Below, in pieces: positions 1 to 13,066 of a stretch of DNA of 64,000 nt; the stretch's first letter is position 1, and every line of letters starts with the position of its first letter. Location: assembly GCA_021613535.1 (NCBI GenBank), contig CP075495.1:6386001-6450000 (forward strand). Direction: 5' to 3'. The DNA is from Adineta vaga (taxonomy: Eukaryota; Rotifera). The translations under genes were made by a program, and so were the position numbers. Under the pieces are notes generated by a model. It made no database searches, was not told the DNA's origin, and was given only the letters and a program-made list of their open reading frames with translations.

Positions 1-1
1 A

Positions 2-112
2 CCATCAGATCGAAATCTCAATAGTAAAAAGCATGGTCCATCACCTCGATTTCGTCGACGACATACACGACAAGTACATCTCGATAAGAAAACAAAACGA
101 CCGCAAGTATGA
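2..112 (+). CDS. C-terminal end of an unknown gene cut by the window edge
   Basis: Frame 2 is open from the window edge to a TGA at 110-112 and encodes 36 residues. The stretch is very basic and polar, rich in Arg, Lys and His, with runs such as RFRRRH and KKTKRP, like a disordered nuclear or RNA-binding tail. There is no domain to recognise and no start in view. Codon use resembles the neighbouring genes. It could also be chance, since 36 open codons are weak evidence. No function is proposed. Confidence 0.35.
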   Translation, partial: PSDRNLNSKKHGPSPRFRRRHTRQVHLDKKTKRPQV

Positions 113-709
113 TTTATATTCTCAAATGATTTTAGTTGCGTTTACCTCTTGCGATCAATCTATATACTGAATATTGATAAAAAAAAGAATGACGAAGAAA
201 TATTCTCCCTATGTACTATGCAATCTGTTTGTGACATAATATACGAGAAAATTGTTTCTAACAAAATGTAAATGACTACATTATGAAAAAGAATTTCAAA
301 AGACAAAATTTAAATTTCCAGTTTTGAAATTAAAGAAAAGACAAACAAATATAATTGAAAAGATTCATTGTGCCTTAATAAATACAGTTATGAAACATAT
401 TGTGGCAATTGAAATTCTAAGTATTCGGTTAGTTAATAATTTTAAAATATACTTTATACATTCTCTCACTCACTCTCTCTCGCTCCGTATCTCGAAGTTT
501 TCGTTGATAAGTGTTTATTTTGATATGTCACTCATAAAACACGGTGCCATTTGTTATTTGTGAAGTGATAATCAATTGAAAAGGCTTCGTAGTCGTCATC
601 AGAAAAAATGTAAATAAACACTTTCTATCTCCTTCTTTCTCAGATGTTGATTGAATAAACTTAAAATGAATTATTACATCAGACGTTTTTCTTTTGCTTT
701 TGTATCTAG
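113..709. other. Spacer upstream of the kinase gene
   Basis: AT-rich sequence with a CT-rich patch near 465-485. It should contain the first exon of the following kinase, because that gene has no usable in-frame ATG of its own. I could not find an ATG-bearing exon that joins the 710 acceptor in the right phase. No other gene is visible. Confidence 0.5.
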
Positions 710-2638
710 ACGGTTTCATCCTATCTCAATGTTAGTCTTCAATCAATTGGTGGTCGAACACTTAGTTTATTCTCTCGTAGTTTTAATTTTCTTCATCCAA
801 CATTGTCATCATCGTCTCCAATCGACACTCTTGAAACGACTCGTCCTGAATCACCATTAACTAATGGCAATCATCAAGAATATAACCTCGGGTCACACTC
901 AGGTGTCTATAAAAATCAATCACGTCGAAAATATCAAACATCATCTTTAAGAAATCCCTATCGACGTTCGAGTACAAATTTTCCTGTTCATGGACATGAA
1001 GCACTTTTCTTACCGGAATTTTCTATTAAAGGAAAAATAACTGAAGCTGATTTTGAAGTAATACAAATAAACATAATCGAAATTCTTTTAAAATACTTTT
1101 CTTCATACGCTATTATCTAGGTTATTGGAATTATAGCTCGTGGTGCTTTTGGAAATGTGATACAAGTATGTTCGATACATGACAAACAAATCTATGCAAT
1201 GAAAATTATGAGTAAATCACAAATTGTGAAAGATAATGCTGTTCAACAAGTCAAAGGTAATAATTCTTCTTGTTGTTTTAAAGAATTCGATTGAAATTGA
1301 TAGAAAAAAGAAAAGAAAAATTCAAAATCTATTTCAGAAGTATCCATTAAAATCATGAGGTTTGTTGTGCATTGTAGTCAGATCTATTTCTTTTCAATTA
1401 ATATACGATGCTTTCTAGTTCATCTATTTATCGATCTTAGCTATTGCTTACAATTAGAAAGTTAAAAAAAAAAATTTCTCTGATAAACTAAATTGATCGA
1501 ACGTTTATAATGAAATCAATTATTGACTGAGTATCATATTTCTATAGTAATGATTCTTTATGTCATTTTAATATATTCAACATAAACACACTTAAACTTG
1601 TCACATCTGACAACTTCATTTAATCTTAATTATAAATAGAAAGAGAAAAACTCGCGTTTTGTTTCGATGTCGAATAAGTGATAACATGTGATGATCTAAA
1701 GTAAATATTTTTTATTGATTATCTTTGTTTTGTAGACGAAGTAACAATCGCACAATCCTGTCTTTCCTATCCTTTTATTGTTCATACACATTATTATTGG
1801 CAATCTCGTCGTTATTTATATATAATTACTGATTATGTTGAAAATGGTGAATTATTATCTTTATGGTTACGTATACGTCGTTTTCCTCAATTAATTGTTC
1901 AAATTTATATTGCACAAGTTGCGATGGTGCTTGATTATTTACACAGTAAAGGTATTATTTATCGCGATGTCAAAATGGAAAATATTCTTTTGGATGAAAA
2001 TGGAAATATTAAAATCATTGATTTTGGTCTATCAAAATGGCTTGCATTAGGTCAACGAACATCAACCATATGTGGAACATTACAATGTAATGAAGATGAA
2101 TTTTTATTTATTGTTATTTTTTCTCTTCAATTTAGATATCGCACCTGAAGTACTTAGTGTTCGTCCATATGATCATCGTGTTGATTGGTGGAGTTTAGGT
2201 ATTCTTATGTATGCTTGTTTATTTGGTGAATATCCGGTGTCAGCAACAAAAGATCACGTAACAATGGCCAGTAAAGTTTTAAATCATACATTTAACTTAC
2301 CATCCATTGCACTTGAAAATAAACTACAAGTTAAAGAATTATTATTACATTTATTAGAAAAAAATCCCAATGAACGTTTATGTTCTCTTGATGAATTACG
2401 TCAATCATCATTTATGATTAAAATTGATTTCAATCGTATTTATGCAAAAACTTATTCTCCATTAGAAATTCTCATGCATATGAAATCTGAATGGCGTCAT
2501 GAACTTCAAACACATTATAATTATCGACGAAAAGATTTCAAAAATGGCAAACATCCTGTAACATCTTCATCTCCCCGATCGAAAACTTCTTGTCAAAAGA
2601 ATGTTGACAATCAAATGTTTCAGAAGTTTTCGGAGTGA
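710..2638 (+). CDS. RSKR: Ribosomal protein S6 kinase-related protein (RSKR/SGK494-like)
   Basis: AGC-group Ser/Thr kinase. Exons are 710-1057, 1121-1256, 1736-2086 and 2136-2638, and all junctions keep frame. The N-terminal part has LFLPEFSIKGKI and then the glycine loop IARGAFGNV. The ATP lysine is in YAMKIMSK, the catalytic loop reads YRDVKMEN, the metal motif is DFG, and the activation segment is TICGTLQ followed by a spliced YIAPEVL. VKMENILLDE, the CGTLQ-APEVL block and DWWSLG match vertebrate RSKR (SGK494) better than RSK or S6K. All catalytic residues are present, so it is probably active. No ATG lies in frame between the 709 acceptor and the kinase core, so the true start is in an upstream exon I could not place. 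The 1257-1735 intron is unusually long for this region. Substrates are unknown. Confidence 0.85.
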
Positions 2639-3434
2639 ATTTCATTTATTTTTGTTTTGATTTTATAAAATATACATATACATTTATATATAAATCTATC
2701 TATCTTTTTTTTTCTCTTTGTTTCATATCGAATTTTTTTCTTGTTTTGTTTTTTTGTAATATATTGAAATATTTTTCAGTTCGTTTTCTTTTCTGAATCG
2801 TAATATATATAGAAATTAGTTTTGAAAAATTTGAACTTTCTTTTCTTTTTAACTAAAACAATTTCGTCATACAATTATTATATGACTAGTTATACTTCAT
2901 TAAAAAGTTAATATTATTACAGATGTCAACAATGAAAAACCATCTGTTTAATACCTTTTGGCAAAAGAACACATAAATCAATAAATAAATATACAAAAAA
3001 TAATTGAGATTACGAATACCATACATAGTTGAACTATCAACAAGAATATTTCGTCTTTGTGTTGAAAATATTTCATGGTTTACATATCGAATCTATTTCT
3101 ATCACCTAGTTTAAAGTAGAATTTATTTCTTAAGTCTTATGTTTTTTCATATCTAAATAAAATATTGATTTATCTTGTATGATTAATGAAATTACAATGA
3201 AAAGCATATTTTTCTCTCATCTATTTTGTTTTATTAAAGAAAAATATTGACACGAGTAAATATCTATGTTCAGTCTGAAATGATAATAATAAAATCTCTG
3301 TTTTTCTCTGTCAATTGTGAAAGTTTATCTTGTTTCCTAGTAGATATTGACAAAGAGAGAAAAAAAAATAAAATGTCAAAATACTCAGAACTTGTTTTTT
3401 TCTACTTAATGTGTTTCTCTTTCTAAGCTAACCC
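2639..3434. other. Intergenic, AT-rich, no gene seen
   Basis: Contains the presumed 3' UTR of the kinase gene and the promoter of the next gene. There are several AATAAA-like words and T-rich runs but no coding-like reading frame on either strand. Confidence 0.6.
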
Positions 3435-4555
3435 ATGGTCTTAACAATTACTATTATGAAACAACGATTATTTTCCATTTGTTTTCTGTTTTCATGTTTC
3501 ATTACTGGATTTGCAATGAATTCTGATTTCAGAATAGCAATGGATTTTACCTTTATACAAGATAAACAATGGAGAAATACTCCTTTAATTGCACGAATCT
3601 GTCTTAAATGCAAACCTTCAATATTTTATTATTTGAAAGGCATCTGGAACGATGATAATAGACTTAAGGTCGAACAAGTTCAGTGCATTAGTTCTCAACG
3701 TGGTAATCCGTATTGTAAATGGCCATCTAGTAATAATATTCGTTTTCTTTGATTTTATCAAAGTTGTTTTTTATATCTTTAGATGTATTTTTCTTACTTC
3801 AATATACACCGAAATTCGATAATCTGACATTACATATAGAAAAACCAACTGAGGATCTTAAAGATTCTCTTCGTCGTTTTACTCAATCAACATTGGCGTC
3901 CATGACAGAGTACAACTTAACATGTACTCTTCGAGAAGGCTCATTTGTAACAGCAGATAGACCGCGAAATCCATATCCATATGGTTTATCGAATACAAGT
4001 CTTTTTGGCGTTATTTTTCTAGGTACATGTGTTGTTCTTGTTTGTGGCCTTTGTACAATTTGGTTTTCGGTTTTTTATTATCGTCGATTTATTCAACAAC
4101 GAAAAGAGAAAAAAACTCTTGAAGAACTTGCTAAATCAACCGAACAAATGCTTGCAAAATCGCCTATCATTATCTTTGATCTTGATAATAAAGATGAAAA
4201 ATATGGTGATGATGATCCGCTATGTGCAATTTGTTTAGAACCATTTAAAGCAAAAGAAAGAATTCGTAAACTTGGTAATTCTAAAGAATATCTCTCGATT
4301 TAATTTGATTTAACTAAATGTACGTTTTTTTTATATTTAGGTTGTGCACATTACTATCATCTTGATTGTATTGACCCATGGTTAATATCTCATCAAAGTT
4401 GTCCACTTTGTAATCGAAATATTTTACGCAGTTCAATTCCTTCGATATCATCGACAGTTATGAGAGCAATAAATGATCGAAATCATGGTGAAATAACAAC
4501 TGATATTAATAGTAATCATATTCAAGCTTTTGAAGTGGCAAATTCAAATTTATAA
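3435..4555 (+). CDS. Transmembrane RING-H2 E3 ubiquitin ligase
   Basis: Three exons (3435-3729, 3783-4274, 4341-4555) encode 333 residues. The first 30 residues form a signal peptide (basic start, then LFSICFLFSCFITGFA). A luminal region of about 170 residues follows. The membrane helix is VIFLGTCVVLVCGLCTIW near residues 195-215, followed by a YYRRF stop-transfer. The cytosolic part has a KEKKTLEELAKSTEQ helix and a C3H2C3 RING: CAIC, then CAHYYHLDC, then CPLC. This order resembles the Goliath/RNF13/RNF130 PA-TM-RING ligases, which ubiquitinate cargo on endosomes and lysosomes. I cannot confirm a PA domain in the luminal part, so the subfamily is left open. The RING is split by a short intron right before its CxH pair. 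Confidence 0.85.
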
Positions 4556-5835
4556 TGCAAAAATTAAGAAAAAACTATTTTCATCGATCTTTTTGTTCTC
4601 TTTTTCATTGCTTTAGAATAACGTTCTGTGATGCTCTCTCAATTTGTCTGTATGTTGTGCTATGCAATAATGTAGATATTCTCTTGTTATTCTTAACACT
4701 TCAATCATTTTCTTTTATACTTATACACAGATTTCAGTTCTATACCGTGATGTAAACAAAAAAAAAAGAAGAAGTCCCATTATTTATTTTTCTCTGTTAA
4801 AAAAAAGAAACATACATTCATCTTCATTACTCACCGTTTGTTCTATATGATTATCTCAGTTTGATCGAGAGGCGTGTTAAACAACAGCTGCATTATATAA
4901 AGTTGAATTCAATTGGTCACCTGTACAATACTCGATAAAGTATATGAAAGTGAAAGAGGAAAAAATAGTGTCCTTCATTCTTTCTCTCGTCTTTTAACAA
5001 ATTACACAGCAGCTAAAGAACATGCATCTATTTCTAATATGTCTATTTTGGTTTGTATTCAATGATCGAACTTTTGACCTTCACTGTATATGTATGCATT
5101 TTAATCGAAGTTGGAATTTTTCTTTCATTCGCTTTCATTTTCAATTGTTTCACACATGTGAATCAAATCTATATGACTATGCATGTAACTGAAAACAGAA
5201 CGAAGAGAAACTCCGACAAATATATACTATTACATCTTATGCGAATTCGTTTTTTTCTTCGCTTCCTTTTTCTTTGACATTGATGCCATACATATAATTA
5301 TTCTATACGAGAGAAGAGGAATACGAAAAAACCTGATTAGAATGGACAATATATCTTCTGTATGATTAATCGAGACGAACAAATTTAATCCATACCTATG
5401 TGTACATCTTTTTATTTTCTTCGTTCTCTCTTCTTTTTTATATTTTAGACAACTATTATATCATTCAGTCTTCTTATAACTATTGACAACAAACTTATGA
5501 TAATGGTCGATACATATTTGATTGTTAGAAAATAATGGTTAAATAGTAGGATAGGATTGAATTTTATATAACCAACAATAAAAACAAGCCGAAGAAAAAT
5601 CGTAAAAAACAAGAATTCAGTATTTTGCTTTTGCATTTGTCCACTTCAAAAACTGGATAAGGTAAGATGATAAAAACGGAGAGAAGAAAAAAAACGAACC
5701 CTATAGGTAAAGAAAACGTCAATTTTTTTCGTATACTTATGAAAGAAATAGTCGGATGTCAGAGTACATTAGTATTATTGAAAGTGATTTGAAGACATTA
5801 TGCATTATTCAAGTAGATGTAAGTCCATTGAACGC

Positions 5836-5867
<32 letters not shown>

Positions 5868-7465
5868 TTCGGATGTAATATTTTCTTTTCGAAAGTAAAA
5901 ATGAATATGAAGAGATGAAAGTGTGAAGATTCATTTGTAATTCACACATCTAGTAAGATAGTTTTATTCTATTTTAGAATTGAATTGATAGAGAATCGAT
6001 TGCACATTTTTGTTTTTTCAATTGATAGTCTGTTAATTGTATCGGATTTTTTCAAGGTATTTTTAAGAAAACAATGAAGTTTTATTTCTTCTGTCAAGGT
6101 CTTATACTTTGCTTGTCATCGAAATATAATTTTCGTTTTTTTTTCGCTCTGTCTTCATGTTTAATTTGTTCGTCAAACAATCCAACATCGTTGTCTTGTA
6201 CGAAATGAATTGACCTTTTCCTTATTTGAATCAACGCGTATAGAGACAAAAAGAAGAAAAAGATACATAGATCCATATCTAATACAATGTCCTGTTTCGT
6301 TCGTCTTTATTTTGTGTCTACATAGACTCGATGTTCACTTGAGAGATTAGATGACAACGACAACAACGTCTGCATTGTTTAATTATTTTGTCATTGAAAT
6401 ACAATCTCAAGAGGACTAGTCTAAATCAATATTCTTATGATATCAGTTATTTTTCTTCTTATTAGAATTAAACAAGGTAAGCATATTTAATGTTCTCGTA
6501 GTTTCGAGGTCAGATACACACGTATTTATATTCATCAATGATTAGAATATAATGAGTTCATCAGTTAGATACGCATCGTTTAACATACATATGTATATAT
6601 TCCTTCATTAGAATGTCTGAATAAATATCGACTAGACAAAGAATCATGTCTGTAATGGTAGTAGTTAAATTCGATGATAAAAGAATTGTTAGCAATAAGT
6701 AAAATTGAAGAATCGTTCATTTCTTTCTCTTTCTTATGTTGATTTCAAATTGAATTAGTCAAAATTTCAAGAGTAAGTATGTAACCTTCATTTCAAGTCA
6801 ATATTTTCTTTATTAAATGGATTTACTATTTTTCTTTTGCGATTGATTTATGGAAGTATGAGGACAGATGTGAAAAGAAATGCATCATATATACATAATT
6901 ACCTAATAAAAAATATTTATATTCATTCTTATTGGTACGATATTTCTCTAGAACAGAAAGAACAGAAAAAGAAAATATCTCTAGTATAGTCTTTGAAGTT
7001 ATTACCTATGTGATTCGATAAGAACTAGAATAATATTTGCTAAATTTTTTGTTCACACAAACACATCTAAGATGTTCGACTAGTGTTAATCGAAATAGAT
7101 CCTCTAGGGTGATTTGTTTAATATATCTACACAATACAACTAATTGAGGTTCTAAGCCCCCCTTTTAGTCTCTTTTGCTCAATTTTCAAATGAGTGAAGT
7201 GAAGAAAGGCATACATAGATATGTACGTATAAAGCAGCCTTAAGACAAAAAATGAATGATCGACGACGATACTTCTCACTTGATAATATCGCTGTGTGAA
7301 TAGATCTTTCATATGCTGATAACACAATTTTACCTATCTTGACAAAAATTTAATCGCCTTAGATGGGTTGTTTCGCATAAATATTAGCACATAGCTCATT
7401 TACATAGATGCATACATACATATACAATGCCATTTCTATTCTTTTTAGTATTGAACATTTAAACA
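4556..7465. other. Long gene-poor spacer
   Basis: About 2.9 kb without a convincing reading frame. It is AT-rich with T- and A-runs. The only distinct element is the CT microsatellite near 5841-5867. Short ORFs here have no coding-like codon use and no splice partners. The 3' UTR of the RING gene and the promoter of the next gene must lie in it. Confidence 0.6.
5841..5867. repeat. (CT)n microsatellite
   Basis: An almost pure run of about 13 CT units in the gene-poor spacer. It is not part of any coding region. Confidence 0.9.
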
Positions 7466-8431
7466 ATGAAAAAACAATCTGAATTCGGAACAAATATTAT
7501 ACGTTCAGATACATGTGTACGTGAAAGTATACGTAGTTTACCTCGTGGACATTTTCAACAGATAAGACAAATGTTTGATAAACCATCATGTCCAACAAAG
7601 AAGTTATCAACTATTTATGAACGACAACAAAAACCGCTTCCATCACATGTTCTACTACGATTACCTGTTACAGATGATGAAAAATTACAACATACGACAA
7701 CAAATGATGAACATCAACTGACCAATAGTAAATCAACATTGGAAGAACAATATCGTGATTATCTTGCTGAATATCACGCATTTCGTTTAAAACTTACAGA
7801 TGAATTTCTTGAACATAAAACAATATATCCAACAAAACAAGATAATCATTTATTAACACAATCAACATCCTTGCCTCATGAGAATCATTCAAAAAAAGGT
7901 GAGATAGATGTGTATGTGAGGGTGTGCTTTTTTTCTTCTCTGACATAGAACATAGACATGAAATAGTCATTTTATTGAATGGAAGAAATCTGTTTTATTT
8001 CTTTTTTTTTCATAAATCATCGGGGAACGATGAAAAATAATAGTAAAAAACACAGAGATAATCGTATGAAGGTCGTCATTTTCTTTCTCTATGCACACAT
8101 TTCAAAGCAGTTAGATGCTTTGTGTAGAGAAGAATGAGAGAAAAATGTCATAAGAATAAACATCAGAACATTTCGAGATAACGAAAAACTATATAAAAGA
8201 AAAGAAGAGGATGGCAAAGACTATAACGTTAAGCGTAGGCGTATAACATCAGTATTTCGTTAGTCACTCTCCACCTCCATACATTTTCACTTTATTCTGC
8301 TGTCTTTCTTTTCTTTATGACTTTTATATTCTTATGTGAAACAAACCGTAAATAACTATGTTTCTATTTTAGAGGCATTTTTATATCCCTCATCTTTACC
8401 TCAACAGTTATCTTCGCCTAAAATTCCATGT
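7466..8431 (+). CDS. 5' exons of the DENND2-like gene, out of frame with the rest
   Basis: An ATG at 7466 opens an exon to 7898 with clearly protein-like content (SIRSLPRGHFQQIRQMFDK, KLSTIYERQQK, YRDYLAEYHAFRLKL). A good donor (GTGAG) follows, and an acceptor at 8372 gives a second exon starting EAFLYPSSLPQQL. That frame hits TAA at 8432-8434, while the downstream DENND2 coding frame opens only at 8419, so the two frames overlap for a few codons but differ by one base. No alternative acceptor joins them. Either this copy carries a one-base deletion near an AAAA run, the assembly has a base missing, or translation really begins at ATG 8428. The 474-base intron 7899-8372 has no coding content. 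Confidence 0.55.
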
Positions 8432-11400
8432 TAATCACACCTGAATTAACTAAACCTCGTCAATTATCCATGTCGACAGCGATCAATTATACTGACAGTT
8501 ATGATTCATTGCCATCAAATCATATGAATCGTACTGGAAGTAGTCGACAATATGTATCTAGTATACAACGAACTGGTGATGTTGATGTAAAACCAATCGC
8601 TACTACAACTCCAGCTGTATTAAGTCCATTAAAAGATAATTCCTCATCTACAATATTTCATGAAAACTATGATACTATTCAACCTTCACGACGTCTTCAT
8701 TCATCAACATCGTTATCATCTACAGGTTATGATTCAAATTCTTCACCGTCGATTAAATCTAAACGTAATTCAATTGCAACTAATAATAGTAATGATTGTC
8801 TAATGCATTCAACATATTCATCTTCTTCTTCGTCATCATCCCCATTGAGTGATGATCTTCATCAACAACATCACCAATCTAAATCATGGGTAAGTCTTTC
8901 AATGAGAAGAATCTTCACTAAAAAAAGTCATATCTAATGTTTAGATACAACAAAAATCAACTGCTACAAACCCAACATCGTTTTCGCCAACTCATGAACA
9001 CTGCGTTTTTGATAGTTCAAATGAACCATCACCATTGATAAGTCGTACACATATCAAACTAAATCCTCCAGTACTTGAACAACGTCCCGGGCCTGCTGTT
9101 CGTTATGCTATTGTTCGTAATGCAACGTTTACCGTTGATTCTCCATCAACATCATCTACGATACACGAACCTATAATAGGAAATAAAAAAGCACATAATT
9201 CATCATATACAGTTCAAACAACATCATTTCTCAATGATACAGATAGTACAGTAGATAAAAAAATTCGTCGATGGAATAATATCTATTCAGATCGTCGAGA
9301 ACTCGTCAATGCTATGCATAAGACTAGAAAATATCCGTTGATATCTACTAACTCAACAGGTTTTGCAGTTATGCAAATGAATAATGAACAACAACAATTG
9401 AAAACAGCCGTATTCGATCCTATTATTGAACATAAACAAATGGATCAACGAGAAGAAAGTCCTATATCTGTACCAAATGATCCAGTATTCGATCGATTAC
9501 CACCGAAAAAACCGCCAAGAATATTTAGAAATGAAAACAAAACTGCTCGTAAATTACCAACCAATGATCAAAAAGTTCCGACATTGTCATCATCTTCGGA
9601 TAGTAATTCACCATCATTCGATCTCGGTAAGAAATTTGCTTAGAAAATCGTTTCTTTTGAATGCACTTTGATTCTAAGATTAAAAGTTAGAAATTCGAAA
9701 TGATAAGTAATGATTCATGTAAAATACATTCTGTGTGACATAATTTACATGTTTAGGATGATATGGTATTCGTAAAATTTCATGAATAATCTTTTATTAA
9801 GTTATTTGTATAAAATTTTCATGTTTTTCTGTAATGCACGATATGGGAATCCAGTAATCGGATGTTAAATATCAACTGTCGTTCTTTTATCTTTTTTCTC
9901 TTTCTGAATGTTAAGTTGATGACACACTCAGGATCAAATGTTCTATGTTCAAATTTAAATCTAAACGTCCATGACACATCGAACTATTTATCTCTTAACT
10001 AAAATTAATACTTAAATTCCTTTGTTTTAGGTGCACGTTCAAGCAGTTGTATGAATCTAACTGCTGGTGCTTCGTCCACTGCTCTATCATCATCCTCATC
10101 ATCATCATTATTTGGTCTTCGAACACCAAAACATGAACGTTATCAAGTTCCACGTCGATCAAGTGTTACATCTGAGAAAACAACAAAGAAATCGAATTTA
10201 AATGAGAATATTTCTGCAGAAATAAAAATTGCATCATCATCATCAACGATCAAAATTACTGATTCACCACAAGTTTCAACTCATAGTTCTCAATCATCAA
10301 AAACAAATCATAATGATATTATTCTTCGTACACCATTGTCAACGACAACAAAAACAAAAATGAATCAACCACTGTCATCAATGAAATCTATTATGAAAAA
10401 AGGTGTTAGTGAACCAAATCTTACAAAAACATCTGGTATGAAATCACCCTTTTCTCCACGTGGTATCTTAGATCGTTTTAAACGTATGCTTCCATTAACA
10501 TCGTCAAAACAATCATTAAATGAGAAAACAAGTAATCCAAACGATAGTGATGATTCGACTAGTACATCATCTGAAACTACTAATGATCATATACGAACAT
10601 CTCGACTTGATCATGTTAGTCGCGTGAAAACTGTCTATGATTCATTGGGTAATTCCAGTCATATGTCAAGTTTATTAACTGATCCTAATTTGGATAGTTC
10701 AACCAATGAATTAACAACTTTATATGAATATGTTATACATATTGTACCTGAACAAGAGATTGGTTATTTTTCACATGGTACTGGTTGTTTATCATCATCA
10801 AATATTCATTCATCTGAACAAGTTTCAACATCAACATCGATACGTTTTAAATATCCCATGGATGCAAATGATGAAACAACATTGAAATATTTCTGTTTTC
10901 CTGATCAACATGATTCAAATAATAATCCACTATTATTAACAAAGAAGACTACACAAGAATATTTTCGTTTTATATTAACAAATATGCATGGTACAAGACA
11001 ATATGGTTATTGTTCACGATTTTTTCATAAAGGTATTCTTAATGCATTATGTATTGTTTCTCCATATGATATGATTGAAATCTATGAAAAAATTCTTTCA
11101 ACAGCAACAGAATTATTCATATCCTATAAAGATGATGATGCAAGAAGATTTTTAATAGAAATCTATCCACATCAATTACCTAGTCGTGGTGATACAATAC
11201 ATATTGATACATCAACAGTTGGATTATATACATTGAAATGTGAACAAGATCGAAGAAAAGAATTGATCGATTCAGTAACATTACTTAGTTTATCTACAGG
11301 TAAGAATTCAAATACTAATAAAATGTACAAAAAAAGACAATTTCCTATGCTTTTATTTAGAAACAATTATCAAAATATTTTCAGCAATACTTTATGAACA

Positions 11401-12187
11401 AAAAGTAATCTTCATTAGTAATGATCTTGGTCCATTAACACGTTTAATCAATACATTTATTTGTCTTCTCTATCCATTTTCGTGGCCACATACTTATGTT
11501 CCAATTCTTCCTGCATTAATGCTCGATATTATTCAAGCACCTACACCTTACATTATTGGAATTTTACGTTCTTGTGAACCATATCTATCAGCAAATGAAG
11601 ACCTTTTATCTCAAGATAATTCCGATATAATTATTGTTGATATTGATCATGATCGTATTCGTTCAATAAATGATTATATCACCGGTAATATTTCACGTGG
11701 TTCAACAGATAACTTGCATAATCTTCAATTGTCTCATTCTGAACCTACACGTTTTCAAATATTACCAAAAATTTTTAAAATTGAATTAAAACAAGAAATC
11801 TCGTTATTACGAAAGACAAAATTAAGTTTATCATTAGATGAATGTCAACAGCGTTTACGTGATGTTTTCATGTCAATATTTGTTCAATCATGTTATAATT
11901 ATAAAGACTATTATTATAAGAAATTTCAACGTGAAGATTTTCTTCAATCAAAACAACATACAATTGAATTATTTCTAGAATGGTTTACACGAACGCAAAT
12001 TTTTGAATTATTTATTCGACAAAAATTTGAACTTGCCCATTCGAATCAATTTGCACGAACATTTGATTTCGTTTGTGAAAAATATAGTCAAACAATGAGT
12101 AAACAAATAGCATCACAACGTATGACAGCCAAATCTGTTAAACGAAAATCTGCAACACGAACAAATAAGCAAGAAAATCGATTTTAA
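8428..12187 (+). CDS. DENN-domain Rab guanine-nucleotide exchange factor, DENND2 family
   Basis: Exons 8428-8889, 8945-9626, 10031-11299 and 11385-12187 join in frame to 1,071 residues from ATG 8428. The first 600 residues are a disordered Ser/Thr-rich region with a proline motif (LPPKKPPRIF) and basic stretches. The tripartite DENN module fills the C-terminal half: uDENN from LYEYVIHIVPE with YFCFPDQ and YGYCSRFF, cDENN with EQKVIFIS, LLYPFSWPHTYVPILPA and APTPYIIGIL, and dDENN ending FTRTQIFELFIRQ. This order and the long disordered N-terminus match DENND2/ST5 proteins, exchange factors for Rab9-like GTPases in endosome-to-Golgi traffic. Specificity for a given Rab cannot be read from sequence. 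Upstream exons are in a conflicting frame (see the separate entry). Confidence 0.88.
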
Positions 12188-12580
12188 TCAATCTGTTTTT
12201 TCCCTACAAATTAATTAGTCAGATAAAATTCGTTCTTGTACAAAGCTATATATATATATGTGCGTGTGTATGCTCTTTGATTATGTAACAGTCATCGGAT
12301 AAATAATTAAAGCAACAAAAAAGATAATATGTATGTGTGTGTGTGTGTGTAAGTGCTGCGTTACGTTCGTTTCTTCTTTTTTTTTATTGAAAATATTTAA
12401 TTTATTTGTGTCCTTGTTTTTCTTTTTACATTAAATATAAGATAAGAAGTACAACGTTTATGATGAATGTATATCATTGAAGATAGCATCTAAAAGGTAT
12501 TATTCTCTGAAACTAAATAATTCCTTCGATTCTTAGATGTTTATTTATTTCGGAAAAAAGAATCTTTCCATTCATGAAAT
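12188..12580. other. Convergent 3' spacer with microsatellites
   Basis: Lies between two convergent genes. It holds a short (TA)n run near 12248-12260 followed by GTGTG, and a (GT)n run near 12332-12351. No coding signal is visible. Confidence 0.6.
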
Positions 12581-13066
12581 TTATGCAGGTGCATTTGGAT
12601 TCACATTACATCTAAACAGAGAATATTTGAATATTATGATCAACAACATTTATCACAACTTACAATGCCGTATCGCAGAAGATCCATGCAGCGTCTTGTT
12701 CGTAAAGTAATGTATATGGTAATTGTCTTTGCATAAATCCATACTCCCATGAACAACCACGAAACATTTCTATAGAAGAAAAGACTTTTTTATTCGAGAG
12801 AATACAAATTTCATGAGATAACATACGATTTCCTTTGATACGAGTATAGCATTGTCCATTACATGGAACTTTATTGTATGCCAAAGCAACTGTATCAACA
12901 GTTAGTTGACAATTAGGATTTCGAGAATCACATTGATAACACCAACCAGCCGCACACCAAACTAAATCAAACTAGAAGATATAGAGTTCAATTATGGAAA
13001 AATCTTACTCGTCTCAATGAGACATATCCAAGTGATAATGACAATGAAGAAATATTTGCTAGTCAT
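12581..13066 (-). CDS. Small secreted cysteine-rich protein, Ly6/Quiver-like
   Basis: Three short exons on the minus strand (13009-13066, 12664-12961, 12581-12611) join in frame to 128 residues. Both introns are about 50 bases with GT-AG ends. Residues 1-22 are a signal peptide (MTSKYFFIVIITWICLIET). The mature part starts with CYQCDSRNPNC, continues with VPCNGQCYTRI and RGCSWEYG, and ends FCDTALCNVNPNAPA. The CxxC start, internal RGC and final CxxxxCN follow the Ly6/uPAR three-finger pattern, closest to the Sleepless/Quiver type. No hydrophobic GPI-anchor tail follows CN, so it is probably soluble. The final CN is created only by splicing out the last intron, which supports the model. Confidence 0.7.
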
